This document shows, piece by piece, positions 1-5,362 of a stretch of DNA of 5,362 nt. Made by a program: the position numbers and the translations under genes. This stretch comes from Actinomycetes bacterium. Its GTDB lineage: Bacteria; Actinomycetota; Actinomycetes; Actinomycetales; Dermatophilaceae. How positions within the stretch are numbered: the first letter of the stretch is position 1; the number at the start of each line of letters is the position of its first letter. Below the pieces are notes generated by a model. The model saw nothing but the letters and a program-made list of their open reading frames with translations, was not told where the DNA came from and ran no database searches. The stretch lies in the NCBI GenBank assembly GCA_023451855.1, contig JAEXXY010000195.1, positions 1 to 5,362 of the forward strand. Reading direction: 5' to 3'.

Positions 1-1
1 A

Positions 2-1321
2 ATGACGGACCAGCAGACCCAGCTCACCCAGCTCTCCGGCGCGTTCAGCCGCCGGCGCCTCCTCGGCCTCGGCGGGGCGGCGGTCGTCACCGGCGCCCTC
101 GCCGCGTGCGGCAGCAACACCGGCCGCGAGCCGGCGGCGTCAGGCGGGGCCACCGGGGGCGGAGGCGGCGGCGCGACGATCCAGCAGTGGTACCACCAGT
201 ACGGCGAGGCCGGCACCCAGCAGGCCGTCGAGAAGTACGCCGCCGCCTACAAGGACGCCACGGTCAAGGTCAGCTGGAAGCCCGGCGACTACGACCAGTC
301 CACCGCGGCATCGCTGCTGACCGACGCCGGCCCGGACGTCTTCGAGTACGGCAACGGCCCGACCATCGACATGATCAAGGGCAACCAGGTCGTCGACCTC
401 ACCGACCTGCTCGGCGACGCCAGGAGCGACTTCAACCCCGGCATCCTCAAGCGGATGACCTACCAGGACAAGGTCTGGGCCATCCCGCAGGTCGTCGACA
501 TGCAGCTGCTCGTCTACCGCAAGTCGCTGCTCGACAAGGCCGGCATCCAGCCGCCGCAGACCATCGACGAGCTCATCGCCGCGGCCAAGAAGCTGACCCA
601 GGGCAACGTCAAGGGCCTCTTCCTCGGCAACGACGGCGGCGCCGGCCTCATGGGCGGCCCGATGCTGTGGTCGGCCGGCCTCGACTACCTCACCGAGAAC
701 GACGAGTTCGGCTTCGACGACCCCCGCGCCGCCACCGCCCTGGGCAAGCTGCGCGAGATGTGGGACGCCAAGGTGCTGCTGCTCGGCGCCCCGAAGGACT
801 GGTTCGACGCGTCGGCCCTGACGTCCGGTCTCACCGCGATGCAGTTCACCGGCCTGTGGACCTTCCCCGACATCAAGAAGGGCCTCGGCGACGACTTCGG
901 CGTCATGGCCTGGCCGGCCCTCGACGACAGCGGCAAGGCGTCGGTGCCGGTGGGCGCCTACGGCTCGTGCGTCAGCGCCAAGGCCAAGGACGTCGAGGCG
1001 TCGAAGAAGTACGCCAAGTGGCTGTGGGTCGACCAGACCCCCTACCAGCTCGACTTCGCCACCTCGTACGGCTTCCACATCCCCTCGCGCACCAGCCTCA
1101 TCGGCCAGGCCTCGACCCTCAAGGAGGGGCAGGCCGCCGAGGCCGCCAAGCTCGCCACCGACGTCGGTCACGCGCAGAGCCCGCTGCTGTGGACGCCCAA
1201 GTGCGCCACGGCCTTCGGCGACGCGATGAACCGCATCGTCAAGGAGGGCGCCGACCCGGCCGAGGAGATCGCCAAGGTCAAGGCCGTCGCCGAGCCCGAG
1301 CTCAAGAGGGTGCTCGCCTGA
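2..1321 (+). CDS. Sugar-type ABC transporter substrate-binding lipoprotein (Tat-exported)
   Basis: This 439-residue protein is a family 1 extracellular solute-binding protein. It would capture a substrate, probably a mono- or oligosaccharide, outside the membrane and deliver it to the two permeases encoded next. The N-terminus shows a twin-arginine motif (S16-R17-R18-R19-L20-L21), a hydrophobic stretch at about 20-35, and a lipobox L33-A34-A35-C36, so Tat export and lipidation at C36 are expected. A Gly/Ala/Ser-rich tether (about 37-57) precedes the folded domain. Typical family signatures are a GPDVFEYGNG-like segment near 110-119 and the hinge-like segment VVDMQLLVYRKSLLDKAG near 165-182. 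Length is usual for the family. The start is ATG at 2-4, which leaves a normal 15-residue n-region. The window begins one base earlier, so the ribosome binding site and any promoter or operator are not visible. The substrate is unknown. Family call is secure; specificity is not. Confidence 0.93.
   Translation: MTDQQTQLTQLSGAFSRRRLLGLGGAAVVTGALAACGSNTGREPAASGGATGGGGGGATIQQWYHQYGEAGTQQAVEKYAAAYKDATVKVSWKPGDYDQSTAASLLTDAGPDVFEYGNGPTIDMIKGNQVVDLTDLLGDARSDFNPGILKRMTYQDKVWAIPQVVDMQLLVYRKSLLDKAGIQPPQTIDELIAAAKKLTQGNVKGLFLGNDGGAGLMGGPMLWSAGLDYLTENDEFGFDDPRAATALGKLREMWDAKVLLLGAPKDWFDASALTSGLTAMQFTGLWTFPDIKKGLGDDFGVMAWPALDDSGKASVPVGAYGSCVSAKAKDVEASKKYAKWLWVDQTPYQLDFATSYGFHIPSRTSLIGQASTLKEGQAAEAAKLATDVGHAQSPLLWTPKCATAFGDAMNRIVKEGADPAEEIAKVKAVAEPELKRVLA
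1304..1310 (+). promoter_or_regulatory. Shine-Dalgarno AAGAGGG that points to a CTG start for the first permease
   Basis: AAGAGGG lies inside the last codons of the binding-protein gene. It sits seven bases before CTG at 1318-1320, which overlaps the TGA stop as CTGA. The next permease uses the same geometry: GGGGAGAGGG at 2281-2290, then seven bases, then ATG at 2298. The only other reasonable in-frame start, GTG at 1342, has no purine-rich site in front of it. Confidence 0.5.
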
Positions 1322-2298
1322 GCGCGCCCGCGACCACCCGGGTGGACGCGTCGCCCACCGCGTCGACGCGTCCGCCCCACCCTCCGCTGGCCCGGCGGCT
1401 GCGGGGCTACCAGAACCGCAACGTGTGGTTCTGGCTGTTCGTCGGGCCGTTCGTCGCCGGGCTCGTCGTCTTCGTCTACGTGCCGATCGCGTGGTCGATC
1501 TACCTGTCGTTCTTCGACTCGTACAACACGGTGACCCCGACGCAGTTCGTCGGCGTGGGCAACTACCTCGACATGCTGCGCGACCCGGCGTTCCGCAGCA
1601 GCCTGCTCACCTTCGTCTTCTTCGCGATCTTCATCGTGCCGACGACGTTCGCGCTGTCCCTCGGGGCGGCGCTGCTCGTGGCGCGGACGCGGTTCATGCA
1701 GGCGTTCTTCCGCTCGGTGTTCTTCCTGCCGACGGCCTGCTCGTACGTCGTCGCGGCGCTCGTGTGGAAGATGTCGATCTTCAGCGGCATCCGCTCGGGG
1801 CTGGCCAACGCCGTGCTCGGCTGGTTCGGCATCGACTCGATCCCGTGGCTCAGCCTCGCCGACCCGCCCTGGTACTGGCTCGTCATCGTCACGGCCCGGC
1901 TCTGGCTGCAGATCGGCTTCTACATGATCCTGTTCCTCGCCGGCATCCAGCGGATCAGCCCGACGCTCTACGAGGCGGCCGCGATCGACGGCGCCGAGGG
2001 CTGGAAGGTGTTCCGGCACATCACGCTGCCGCAGCTGCGGGCGACGTCGACGGCGGTGCTGCTGCTCCTGCTCGTCAACGCGTTCCAGGCCTTCGACGAG
2101 TTCTACAACATCCTGTCGACGTTCGGCACCTACCCGCCCTACGCCCGGCCGCCGCTCGTGTACCTCTACTACACGGCCCTCGGCTCCGGTCAGGACTTCG
2201 GCCACGGCTCAGCCGGCGCCGTCATCCTGACGCTCATCATCGCGATCGTCGCCGTCGTGCAGGGCCGGCTGCTGCGCATCGGGGAGAGGGACGCCTGA
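1318..2298 (+). CDS. Carbohydrate ABC transporter permease, MalF-like (CUT1)
   Basis: One of two integral membrane subunits of the importer. From CTG 1318 the protein is 326 residues; from GTG 1342 it would be 318. I prefer CTG because of the upstream AAGAGGG and the CTGA overlap with the preceding stop, and because it gives the common-looking N-terminus MSAPATTR. A polar N-tail of about 35 residues precedes six predicted TM segments, at roughly 37-62, 96-121, 131-151, 186-210, 244-261 and 298-316. The cytoplasmic EAA loop that contacts the ATPase lies between TM4 and TM5: E219-A220-A221, D224-G225, then an ITLPQL ending near 240. This spacing is characteristic of binding-protein-dependent permeases. 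The gene sits directly between the binding-protein gene and the second permease, so translational coupling is likely. Family call is secure; the start is moderately certain. Confidence 0.9.
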   Translation: MSAPATTRVDASPTASTRPPHPPLARRLRGYQNRNVWFWLFVGPFVAGLVVFVYVPIAWSIYLSFFDSYNTVTPTQFVGVGNYLDMLRDPAFRSSLLTFVFFAIFIVPTTFALSLGAALLVARTRFMQAFFRSVFFLPTACSYVVAALVWKMSIFSGIRSGLANAVLGWFGIDSIPWLSLADPPWYWLVIVTARLWLQIGFYMILFLAGIQRISPTLYEAAAIDGAEGWKVFRHITLPQLRATSTAVLLLLLVNAFQAFDEFYNILSTFGTYPPYARPPLVYLYYTALGSGQDFGHGSAGAVILTLIIAIVAVVQGRLLRIGERDA

Positions 2299-3149
2299 TG
2301 GCCATCGTCCGCAGCAAGCGTCAGTCCCGCTCCGCCGGGTGGGCCCGGTACAGCGCCCTCGTCGTGGCGGCGCTGCTGTTCCTCGTGCCGTTCTACCTCG
2401 TGGTCCGCGGCGCGTTCATGCGCGAGCAGGACCTCTCCTCGCCCGACTTCCACTGGCTGCCGCCGACGTGGAACACCGCCAACCTCACCGAGCTGTTCGC
2501 CAACCCGGCGATCCCGATGGCCCGCTCGCTGCTCAACTCCGGGCTCATCGCCGTGACCCAGACGATCGGCGTCCTCGTCGTGTCGGGCCTGGCCGGCTAC
2601 GGCCTCGCCCGCATCCCGTACCGCTGGTCGAACGCCGTCTTCTACGCGATCACCGCGACCCTGCTGATCCCCGCGGCCGTCACCTTCGTGCCGAGCTTCG
2701 TGCTCGTGTCGACCCTCGGGTGGATCTCGACGCTGCGCGGCCTCATCATCCCGGGGCTGTTCCAGGCGCTCGCGACGTTCCTGTTCCGGCAGTTCTTCCT
2801 GGGCTTCCCCAAGGAGATCGAGGAGGCCGCGTTCATCGACGGGCTCTCGTACTGGGGGACCTTCTGGCGCATCGTCGTGCCGAACTCGATGGGTTTCGTC
2901 GCCGCCATCGGCACCATCACCTTCATCGGCTCGTGGAACGCGTTCCTGTGGCCCCTGGTCATCGGCCGCGACCAGGAGTCGTGGACGGTGCAGATCGCCC
3001 TGTCGACGTTCCTCACGGCGCAGTCGGTGCAGGTGAGCCAGCTGTTCATGGCGGCGCTCGTCGCGATCCTGCCGCTGCTGCTGATGTTCCTGTTCCTCCA
3101 GCGCTGGATCGTCGAGGGCGTCGAGCGCACCGGCATCGCCGGCGACTGA
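2298..3149 (+). CDS. Carbohydrate ABC transporter permease, MalG-like (CUT1)
   Basis: Second permease subunit, 283 residues, expected to form a heterodimer with the preceding permease. ATG at 2298-2300 shares its A with the TGA of the upstream gene (TGATG). It is preceded by GGGGAGAGGG at 2281-2290, seven bases away, so the start is well supported and translation is probably coupled. A short basic N-tail precedes six predicted TM segments, at about 15-37, 80-104, 112-136, 147-168, 198-220 and 248-268. The EAA loop reads E176-A177-A178-F-I-D181-G182 and ends near VVP at 193-195. The C-terminus (QRWIVEGVERTGIAGD) resembles the usual MalG-type ending, a polar tail with a basic/aromatic start and a small-residue finish. 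No ATPase gene follows; the next gene is an unrelated membrane protein after 88 bases. Confidence 0.93.
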   Translation: MAIVRSKRQSRSAGWARYSALVVAALLFLVPFYLVVRGAFMREQDLSSPDFHWLPPTWNTANLTELFANPAIPMARSLLNSGLIAVTQTIGVLVVSGLAGYGLARIPYRWSNAVFYAITATLLIPAAVTFVPSFVLVSTLGWISTLRGLIIPGLFQALATFLFRQFFLGFPKEIEEAAFIDGLSYWGTFWRIVVPNSMGFVAAIGTITFIGSWNAFLWPLVIGRDQESWTVQIALSTFLTAQSVQVSQLFMAALVAILPLLLMFLFLQRWIVEGVERTGIAGD

Positions 3150-3226
3150 GCACGCCGACTCACCCGCACGGCGCCCGACTGCGCCAGAGTGACCTCACCG
3201 CGCACGGGCGTGGACCGACCACTCAC

Positions 3227-3232
3227 AGGGGG
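3227..3232 (+). promoter_or_regulatory. Shine-Dalgarno AGGGGG for the unknown membrane protein
   Basis: AGGGGG stands five bases before ATG 3238 and fixes that start. The rest of the 88-base gap (3150-3237) shows no convincing -10/-35 pair. It contains only a weak 5-bp hairpin (3170-3174 with 3181-3185). Whether this gene is read through from the transporter operon or has its own promoter cannot be decided. Confidence 0.7.
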
Positions 3233-3237
3233 AACGG

Positions 3238-4167
3238 ATGGGTGACGCCCGGCTCTGCGCCGCCATCACCTTCGCAGTCGCCGCGATCATGACCGCGGCG
3301 ATGTGGCGTCCACGGCCCCGGCAGGCCGTGCTCCTGCTCGTCGGCCCGGTCCTCGCCGTGGCCGCCGCCGTCGGTGCCGTCTCCGGCGGCCTCGGCCTCA
3401 TGGCCCTGTTCCTCGTGCCCTACGCCTACCTGCTCGTGGCGGCGGCGCTGCCGTGGGAGCGGCCGTGGGCGCGGTGGGTGGTGCCGGCCACCGTCATGAC
3501 CGGCTGCCTGGCGCTCGCGGCGCCCGGTCTGCGGAGCCCGACGATGCTCCTCGTGCTCGCCATCCCGTTCACCAGCGCGGCGGTGGCGCTGGTCGGAGTG
3601 CGCTCTCACCGACGCGCCGTGCCCGTCCCCGGGGATGGGCACGACGAGGGCGTGGAGCGTTCCGGACCGGTGGGAGCTGCCGGACGCGTCGGGGACGTCG
3701 GTGGCTTCGGTGGCGGCGCTGGCGTCGCCGCGGACGAGCAGGCGGACCTCGAGCCGTCACGGTCGGAACGGGTGCTCGCCCGGGTGGTCGTGGCGGCGGC
3801 CGCTCTGCAGGGGCTCGCCGGCCTGGCGCTCGTCGGGTACGCCGCGTGGGGCTACCTGCTCGAGAAACGGCACCCGTCGACCGGTCCTTGGGCCGGCGCG
3901 GTCTACGTCATGCTGCTCGTCATCGCCGTCCTGGGCCTGGCGCTCGCAGCGGGCTTCTTCGCCCTGGCCGTGGCGCTGCGCCGCCGGCACCTGTACTTCC
4001 GGCGCATCTTCGTCATCGTGCAGATGGTGGGCGTCGCCCTGCTGGTGGGCAACGCGGGGCGCCCGTGGACCTGGCCCGGCACCGCGTGGGGTCTCGGCAC
4101 CGCAGCCCTGGCCCTGGTCGGTCGGGGCCGCAGGGCCACCGCCCCACCGAGCGTCACCGTCGGCTGA
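3238..4167 (+). CDS. Multi-pass membrane protein of unknown function, two TM blocks joined by a polar linker
   Basis: I do not recognise a named family. The 309-residue product has about nine hydrophobic segments in two blocks. Block one has five, at roughly 5-22, 29-48, 52-72, 80-97 and 102-121. A linker of about 60 residues (122-181) follows; it starts basic (RSHRR), then is rich in Gly, Asp, Glu and Val and has no hydrophobic run. Block two has four segments, at roughly 182-206, 221-247, 256-271 and 281-294, with basic loops (LRRRHLYFRR at 248-256). The C-terminal block alone looks like the small four-TM proteins common in actinobacteria, so the gene may be a fusion of two modules. No catalytic motif is visible. 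The start is supported by AGGGGG five bases upstream. Hydrophobic periodicity through both blocks argues that the reading frame is real. It lies 88 bases after the permease and converges on ribA. Confidence 0.8.
   Translation: MGDARLCAAITFAVAAIMTAAMWRPRPRQAVLLLVGPVLAVAAAVGAVSGGLGLMALFLVPYAYLLVAAALPWERPWARWVVPATVMTGCLALAAPGLRSPTMLLVLAIPFTSAAVALVGVRSHRRAVPVPGDGHDEGVERSGPVGAAGRVGDVGGFGGGAGVAADEQADLEPSRSERVLARVVVAAAALQGLAGLALVGYAAWGYLLEKRHPSTGPWAGAVYVMLLVIAVLGLALAAGFFALAVALRRRHLYFRRIFVIVQMVGVALLVGNAGRPWTWPGTAWGLGTAALALVGRGRRATAPPSVTVG
3618..3643. repeat. 26-base near-perfect palindrome inside the linker-coding region
   Basis: Positions 3618-3630 pair with 3631-3643 along 13 base pairs with one G:T wobble (3625 with 3636). 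The centre is CCCCGGGG and there is no spacer. A second, outer stem is possible: 3601-3609, with T3606 bulged, against 3652-3659. The whole region could fold as one long imperfect hairpin. It lies in codons for the polar linker of the membrane protein. Its role, if any, is unknown, and such palindromes can arise by chance in very GC-rich DNA. Confidence 0.6.
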
Positions 4168-4190
4168 CGCGTCGGGTCGGCTGACGCGTC
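4159..4190. repeat. Two 15-base direct repeats spanning and following the membrane-protein stop codon
   Basis: GTCGGCTGACGCGTC occurs at 4159-4173 and again at 4176-4190, a period of 17 bases. The first copy contains the TGA stop (4165-4167) of the membrane-protein gene. Each copy contains the 8-base palindrome GACGCGTC. A small tandem duplication is the simplest explanation; a paired protein-binding site is possible but unsupported. Confidence 0.75.
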
Positions 4191-4193
4191 CTT

Positions 4194-4243
4194 CGGTTCG
4201 ATGTATCAGCGCGGCCCCGGGCACGCGCTGATACATCGAACCG
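4194..4243. terminator. Perfect 20-bp inverted repeat between converging genes; likely bidirectional terminator
   Basis: The left arm CGGTTCGATGTATCAGCGCG (4194-4213) is the exact reverse complement of the right arm (4224-4243), with a 10-base centre (4214-4223). Two T:G wobbles and one C:G pair extend the stem to 4191-4246. After a short internal loop, GACGC (4183-4187) can pair with GCGTC (4252-4256). It starts 27 bases after the stop of the membrane-protein gene and 20 bases after the stop of ribA on the other strand, the expected place for a shared terminator. No T-run follows on either strand, so this would be the T-tract-less hairpin type often described in actinobacteria. The AT-richer core (TGTATCA/TGATACA) is unusual for this GC content, so an operator or dispersed repeat element is an alternative. 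Confidence 0.6.
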
Positions 4244-4249
4244 GGGCTA

Positions 4250-4273
4250 GGGCGTCAGGGCGTCAGGGCGTCG
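4250..4273. repeat. Three tandem 8-base units covering the ribA stop codon
   Basis: GGGCGTCA is repeated at 4250-4257 and 4258-4265, and as GGGCGTCG at 4266-4273. Read on the minus strand the units are TGACGCCC. The middle unit supplies the TGA stop of ribA (4263-4265), and the outer unit gives another TGA just downstream, in a different frame. This is probably slippage-type expansion. Confidence 0.75.
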
Positions 4274-5003
4274 GGCCGGGGAGGTCGAGCGTGTGGGCGC
4301 CGCGGGTGGCCTTCGTCGACAGGTACTGCGCGTTCGCGGGCGACACGTGGACGCCGGTCGGCACCTGCCGGGTCACCTCGATGCCGAGGCGCTCGAGCTG
4401 GGCGGGCTTGTCGGGGTTGTTCGTCAGCACCTGGACGCGTGGCAGGTCGAGCGCGAGGAGCATCTGCGCGGCGACGGTGTAGTCGCGCTCGTCCGGCCCG
4501 AAGCCGAGCGCGACGTTGGCCTGGTAGGTGTCGAGGCCGGAGTCCTGCAGGACGTACGCGTCGAGCTTGGGGTAGAGGCCGATGCCGCGGCCCTCCTGGC
4601 GCAGGTAGAGCAGGTAGCCGCCGGTGGCGGTGAGCCGGCGGACGGCCTCGTGCAGCTGCGGACCGCAGTCGCAGCGCTGGCTGCCGAAGACGTCGCCGGT
4701 CAGGCACTCGCTGTGCAGCCGGACGAGCGGCGGCGCCTCGGGGGCATGCGTGCGCCGTGAGGAGCGGGCGGGGTCGGCGCGGTCGCCGAGGCCGAGGGCG
4801 ATGTGCTCGAGACCGTCGACGAGACCGGTGAACGAGTGCGCCAGCGCGGTGGTCTCGAACCCGTCGGCCAGCGCGATCGGCACCCGGACCGCGGCGCGGA
4901 CCGTCGCCGGTGGCGGCGCATCCACGGCGGGTCGGATCGGCGTGACCGCGCCGGTGGGTGTGGCCCCGGCGGAGCGGTCTGAGCGAGTCATGGGTTGTGT
5001 CAT
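4263..5003 (-). CDS. ribA: GTP cyclohydrolase II (monofunctional RibA)
   Basis: This enzyme opens the imidazole ring of GTP, releasing formate and pyrophosphate, to give 2,5-diamino-6-ribosylamino-4(3H)-pyrimidinone 5'-phosphate, the first committed step towards riboflavin. The 246-residue protein shows the family signature RLHSECLTGD, with the zinc cysteines at C100, C111 and C113 (same spacing as E. coli C54/C65/C67). RQEGRGIGL lies at 135-143, and DERDY at 171-175 places the catalytic arginine at R173 (E. coli R128). Y150 aligns with E. coli Y105, and TNNPDKPAQLERLGIEV lies at 194-210. An N-terminal extension of about 35 Pro/Ala-rich residues and a short insertion near 78-91 make it longer than the E. 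coli enzyme. No DHBP synthase (RibB) domain is fused, unlike the RibBA of many actinobacterial riboflavin operons. The start ATG 5001-5003 has GAGGGG six bases upstream and overlaps the preceding stop as ATGA, so coupled translation with the upstream reductase is likely. Confidence 0.95.
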   Translation of the reverse strand: MTQPMTRSDRSAGATPTGAVTPIRPAVDAPPPATVRAAVRVPIALADGFETTALAHSFTGLVDGLEHIALGLGDRADPARSSRRTHAPEAPPLVRLHSECLTGDVFGSQRCDCGPQLHEAVRRLTATGGYLLYLRQEGRGIGLYPKLDAYVLQDSGLDTYQANVALGFGPDERDYTVAAQMLLALDLPRVQVLTNNPDKPAQLERLGIEVTRQVPTGVHVSPANAQYLSTKATRGAHTLDLPGPTP

Positions 5004-5362
5004 GCGTTTCCCCTCGTTCCGTGGTCCGAACCGTCGGCGGCCTCTTCGAAGCGGGACGAGAGGGCGTAGCGCAACAGGACGACGTCGCCGATCTGGCGCA
5101 CCTCGGCCAGCCGGGCGCGTCGCTGCTCGTTGAACGGGAACGCGGCGTCGCCGACGAACCGGGTGGCGCGCGAGCTGCCGACGAAGAACGGCGCGACAAC
5201 GAGCTGCAGCTCGTCGGCGAGGTCGGCGGCGAGCACCTGCGTGTGCACCGTGCCGCCGCCCTCGACCATGAGCCGGCCGATGCCGCGTGCGGCCAGGTCG
5301 GCCCAGACGCGTCGCAGGTCGCAGGCGTGACCCGCGTCGACGACGGTGGCGCGGTGCCCGAC
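5000..5362 (-). CDS. RibD C-terminal-type pyrimidine reductase, partial (5' end outside the window)
   Basis: The frame is open from the window edge to TGA at 5002-5000, giving the last 120 residues; the true start is beyond 5362. The visible part contains RLMVEGGGTVHTQ (about residues 30-42 of the fragment) and ELQLVVAPFFVG (about 49-60), both typical of the RibD C-terminal, dihydrofolate-reductase-like domain. That domain reduces the ribosyl side chain of 2,5-diamino- or 5-amino-6-ribosylaminopyrimidine phosphate with NADPH. An internal ATG at 5269 is the M of the conserved MVEGGG motif and is not a plausible start. The tail after about residue 105 is polar and not conserved-looking. The stop overlaps the ribA start by four bases (ATGA), so the two are probably one transcription and translation unit. 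Whether an N-terminal deaminase domain (full RibD) or only the reductase is encoded cannot be seen. Confidence 0.88.
   Translation of the reverse strand, partial: VGHRATVVDAGHACDLRRVWADLAARGIGRLMVEGGGTVHTQVLAADLADELQLVVAPFFVGSSRATRFVGDAAFPFNEQRRARLAEVRQIGDVVLLRYALSSRFEEAADGSDHGTRGNA
5010..5015 (-). promoter_or_regulatory. Shine-Dalgarno GAGGGG for ribA
   Basis: On the minus strand GAGGGG stands six bases before ATG 5003-5001 and selects it over the second in-frame ATG (4991-4989), which would be 18 bases away. It lies inside the last codons of the upstream reductase gene. Confidence 0.7.

Noticed and set aside
1241..1247. Perfect AAGGAGG inside the binding-protein gene
   Set aside because: No start codon lies at a suitable distance; it encodes Lys-Glu-Gly in the conserved C-terminal region.
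106..1317. Upstream extension of the first permease frame back through the binding-protein gene
   Set aside because: The frame stays open only because of high GC; the translated part is Arg-rich nonsense until about 1318, where the permease sequence begins.
140..2205. Two long open frames of about 340 codons each on the minus strand, opposite the binding protein and first permease
   Set aside because: Their products are rich in Arg, Gly, Val, Glu and Asp without a recognisable fold or motif. They have no good ribosome binding sites and lie wholly opposite genes with clear family signatures. Such frames are expected where third positions are almost all G or C.
3170..3185. Small hairpin GGCGC/GCGCC after the second permease, as a terminator
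   Set aside because: Only five base pairs with a six-base loop and no T-tract; such pairings are frequent by chance at this GC content.
4201..4482. A plus-strand frame starting at ATG 4201, after the membrane-protein gene
   Set aside because: Its ATG lies inside the left arm of the palindrome, the same MYQR start appears on the other strand from the right arm, and the rest runs antisense to ribA.
5000..5269. An 89-residue standalone protein starting at the minus-strand ATG at 5269
   Set aside because: That Met is part of the conserved MVEGGG motif, and the frame continues open with RibD-like sequence to the window edge, so the gene is a larger one cut by the boundary.

Overview
The window comes from a high-GC genome, most likely an actinobacterium. 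The signs are strong G/C preference at third codon positions, a twin-arginine lipoprotein signal on a sugar-type solute-binding protein, and a sugar ABC importer whose visible genes include no ATPase. Genus cannot be fixed from the sequence alone.

Positions 2-3149 (+ strand) hold a tightly packed carbohydrate-type (CUT1/MalFG-like) ABC importer. It has a Tat/lipobox substrate-binding lipoprotein and then two six-TM permeases, each with an EAA loop. The binding protein and first permease appear to be joined by a CTGA overlap that uses a non-standard CTG start. The two permeases share a TGATG junction. The ATPase must be encoded elsewhere, as with shared MsiK-type ATPases in actinobacteria. The substrate cannot be read from the sequence.

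After an 88-base gap, positions 3238-4167 (+) encode a membrane protein of unknown function. It has about five TM segments, a roughly 60-residue polar Gly/Asp-rich linker, and about four more TM segments. The DNA encoding the linker contains a 26-base near-perfect palindrome.

Positions 4168-4262 form the gap between converging genes. It is dominated by a perfect 20-bp inverted repeat around a 10-base centre, most likely a bidirectional transcription terminator without a T-tract. Short direct repeats on each side include a copy of each flanking gene's stop codon.

Positions 4263-5362 (- strand) hold a monofunctional GTP cyclohydrolase II (RibA) with all zinc and catalytic residues in place. 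Upstream of it is the C-terminal part of a RibD-type pyrimidine reductase, cut by the window edge, overlapping ribA by four bases (ATGA). Together these would carry out early steps from GTP towards 5-amino-6-ribitylaminouracil, for riboflavin or another flavin/deazaflavin/pteridine product. I see no CRISPR, tRNA, rRNA, IS element or phage gene. Most of the window is ordinary metabolism. The points worth a second look are the CTG start, the convergent palindrome and the ribD-ribA pair.
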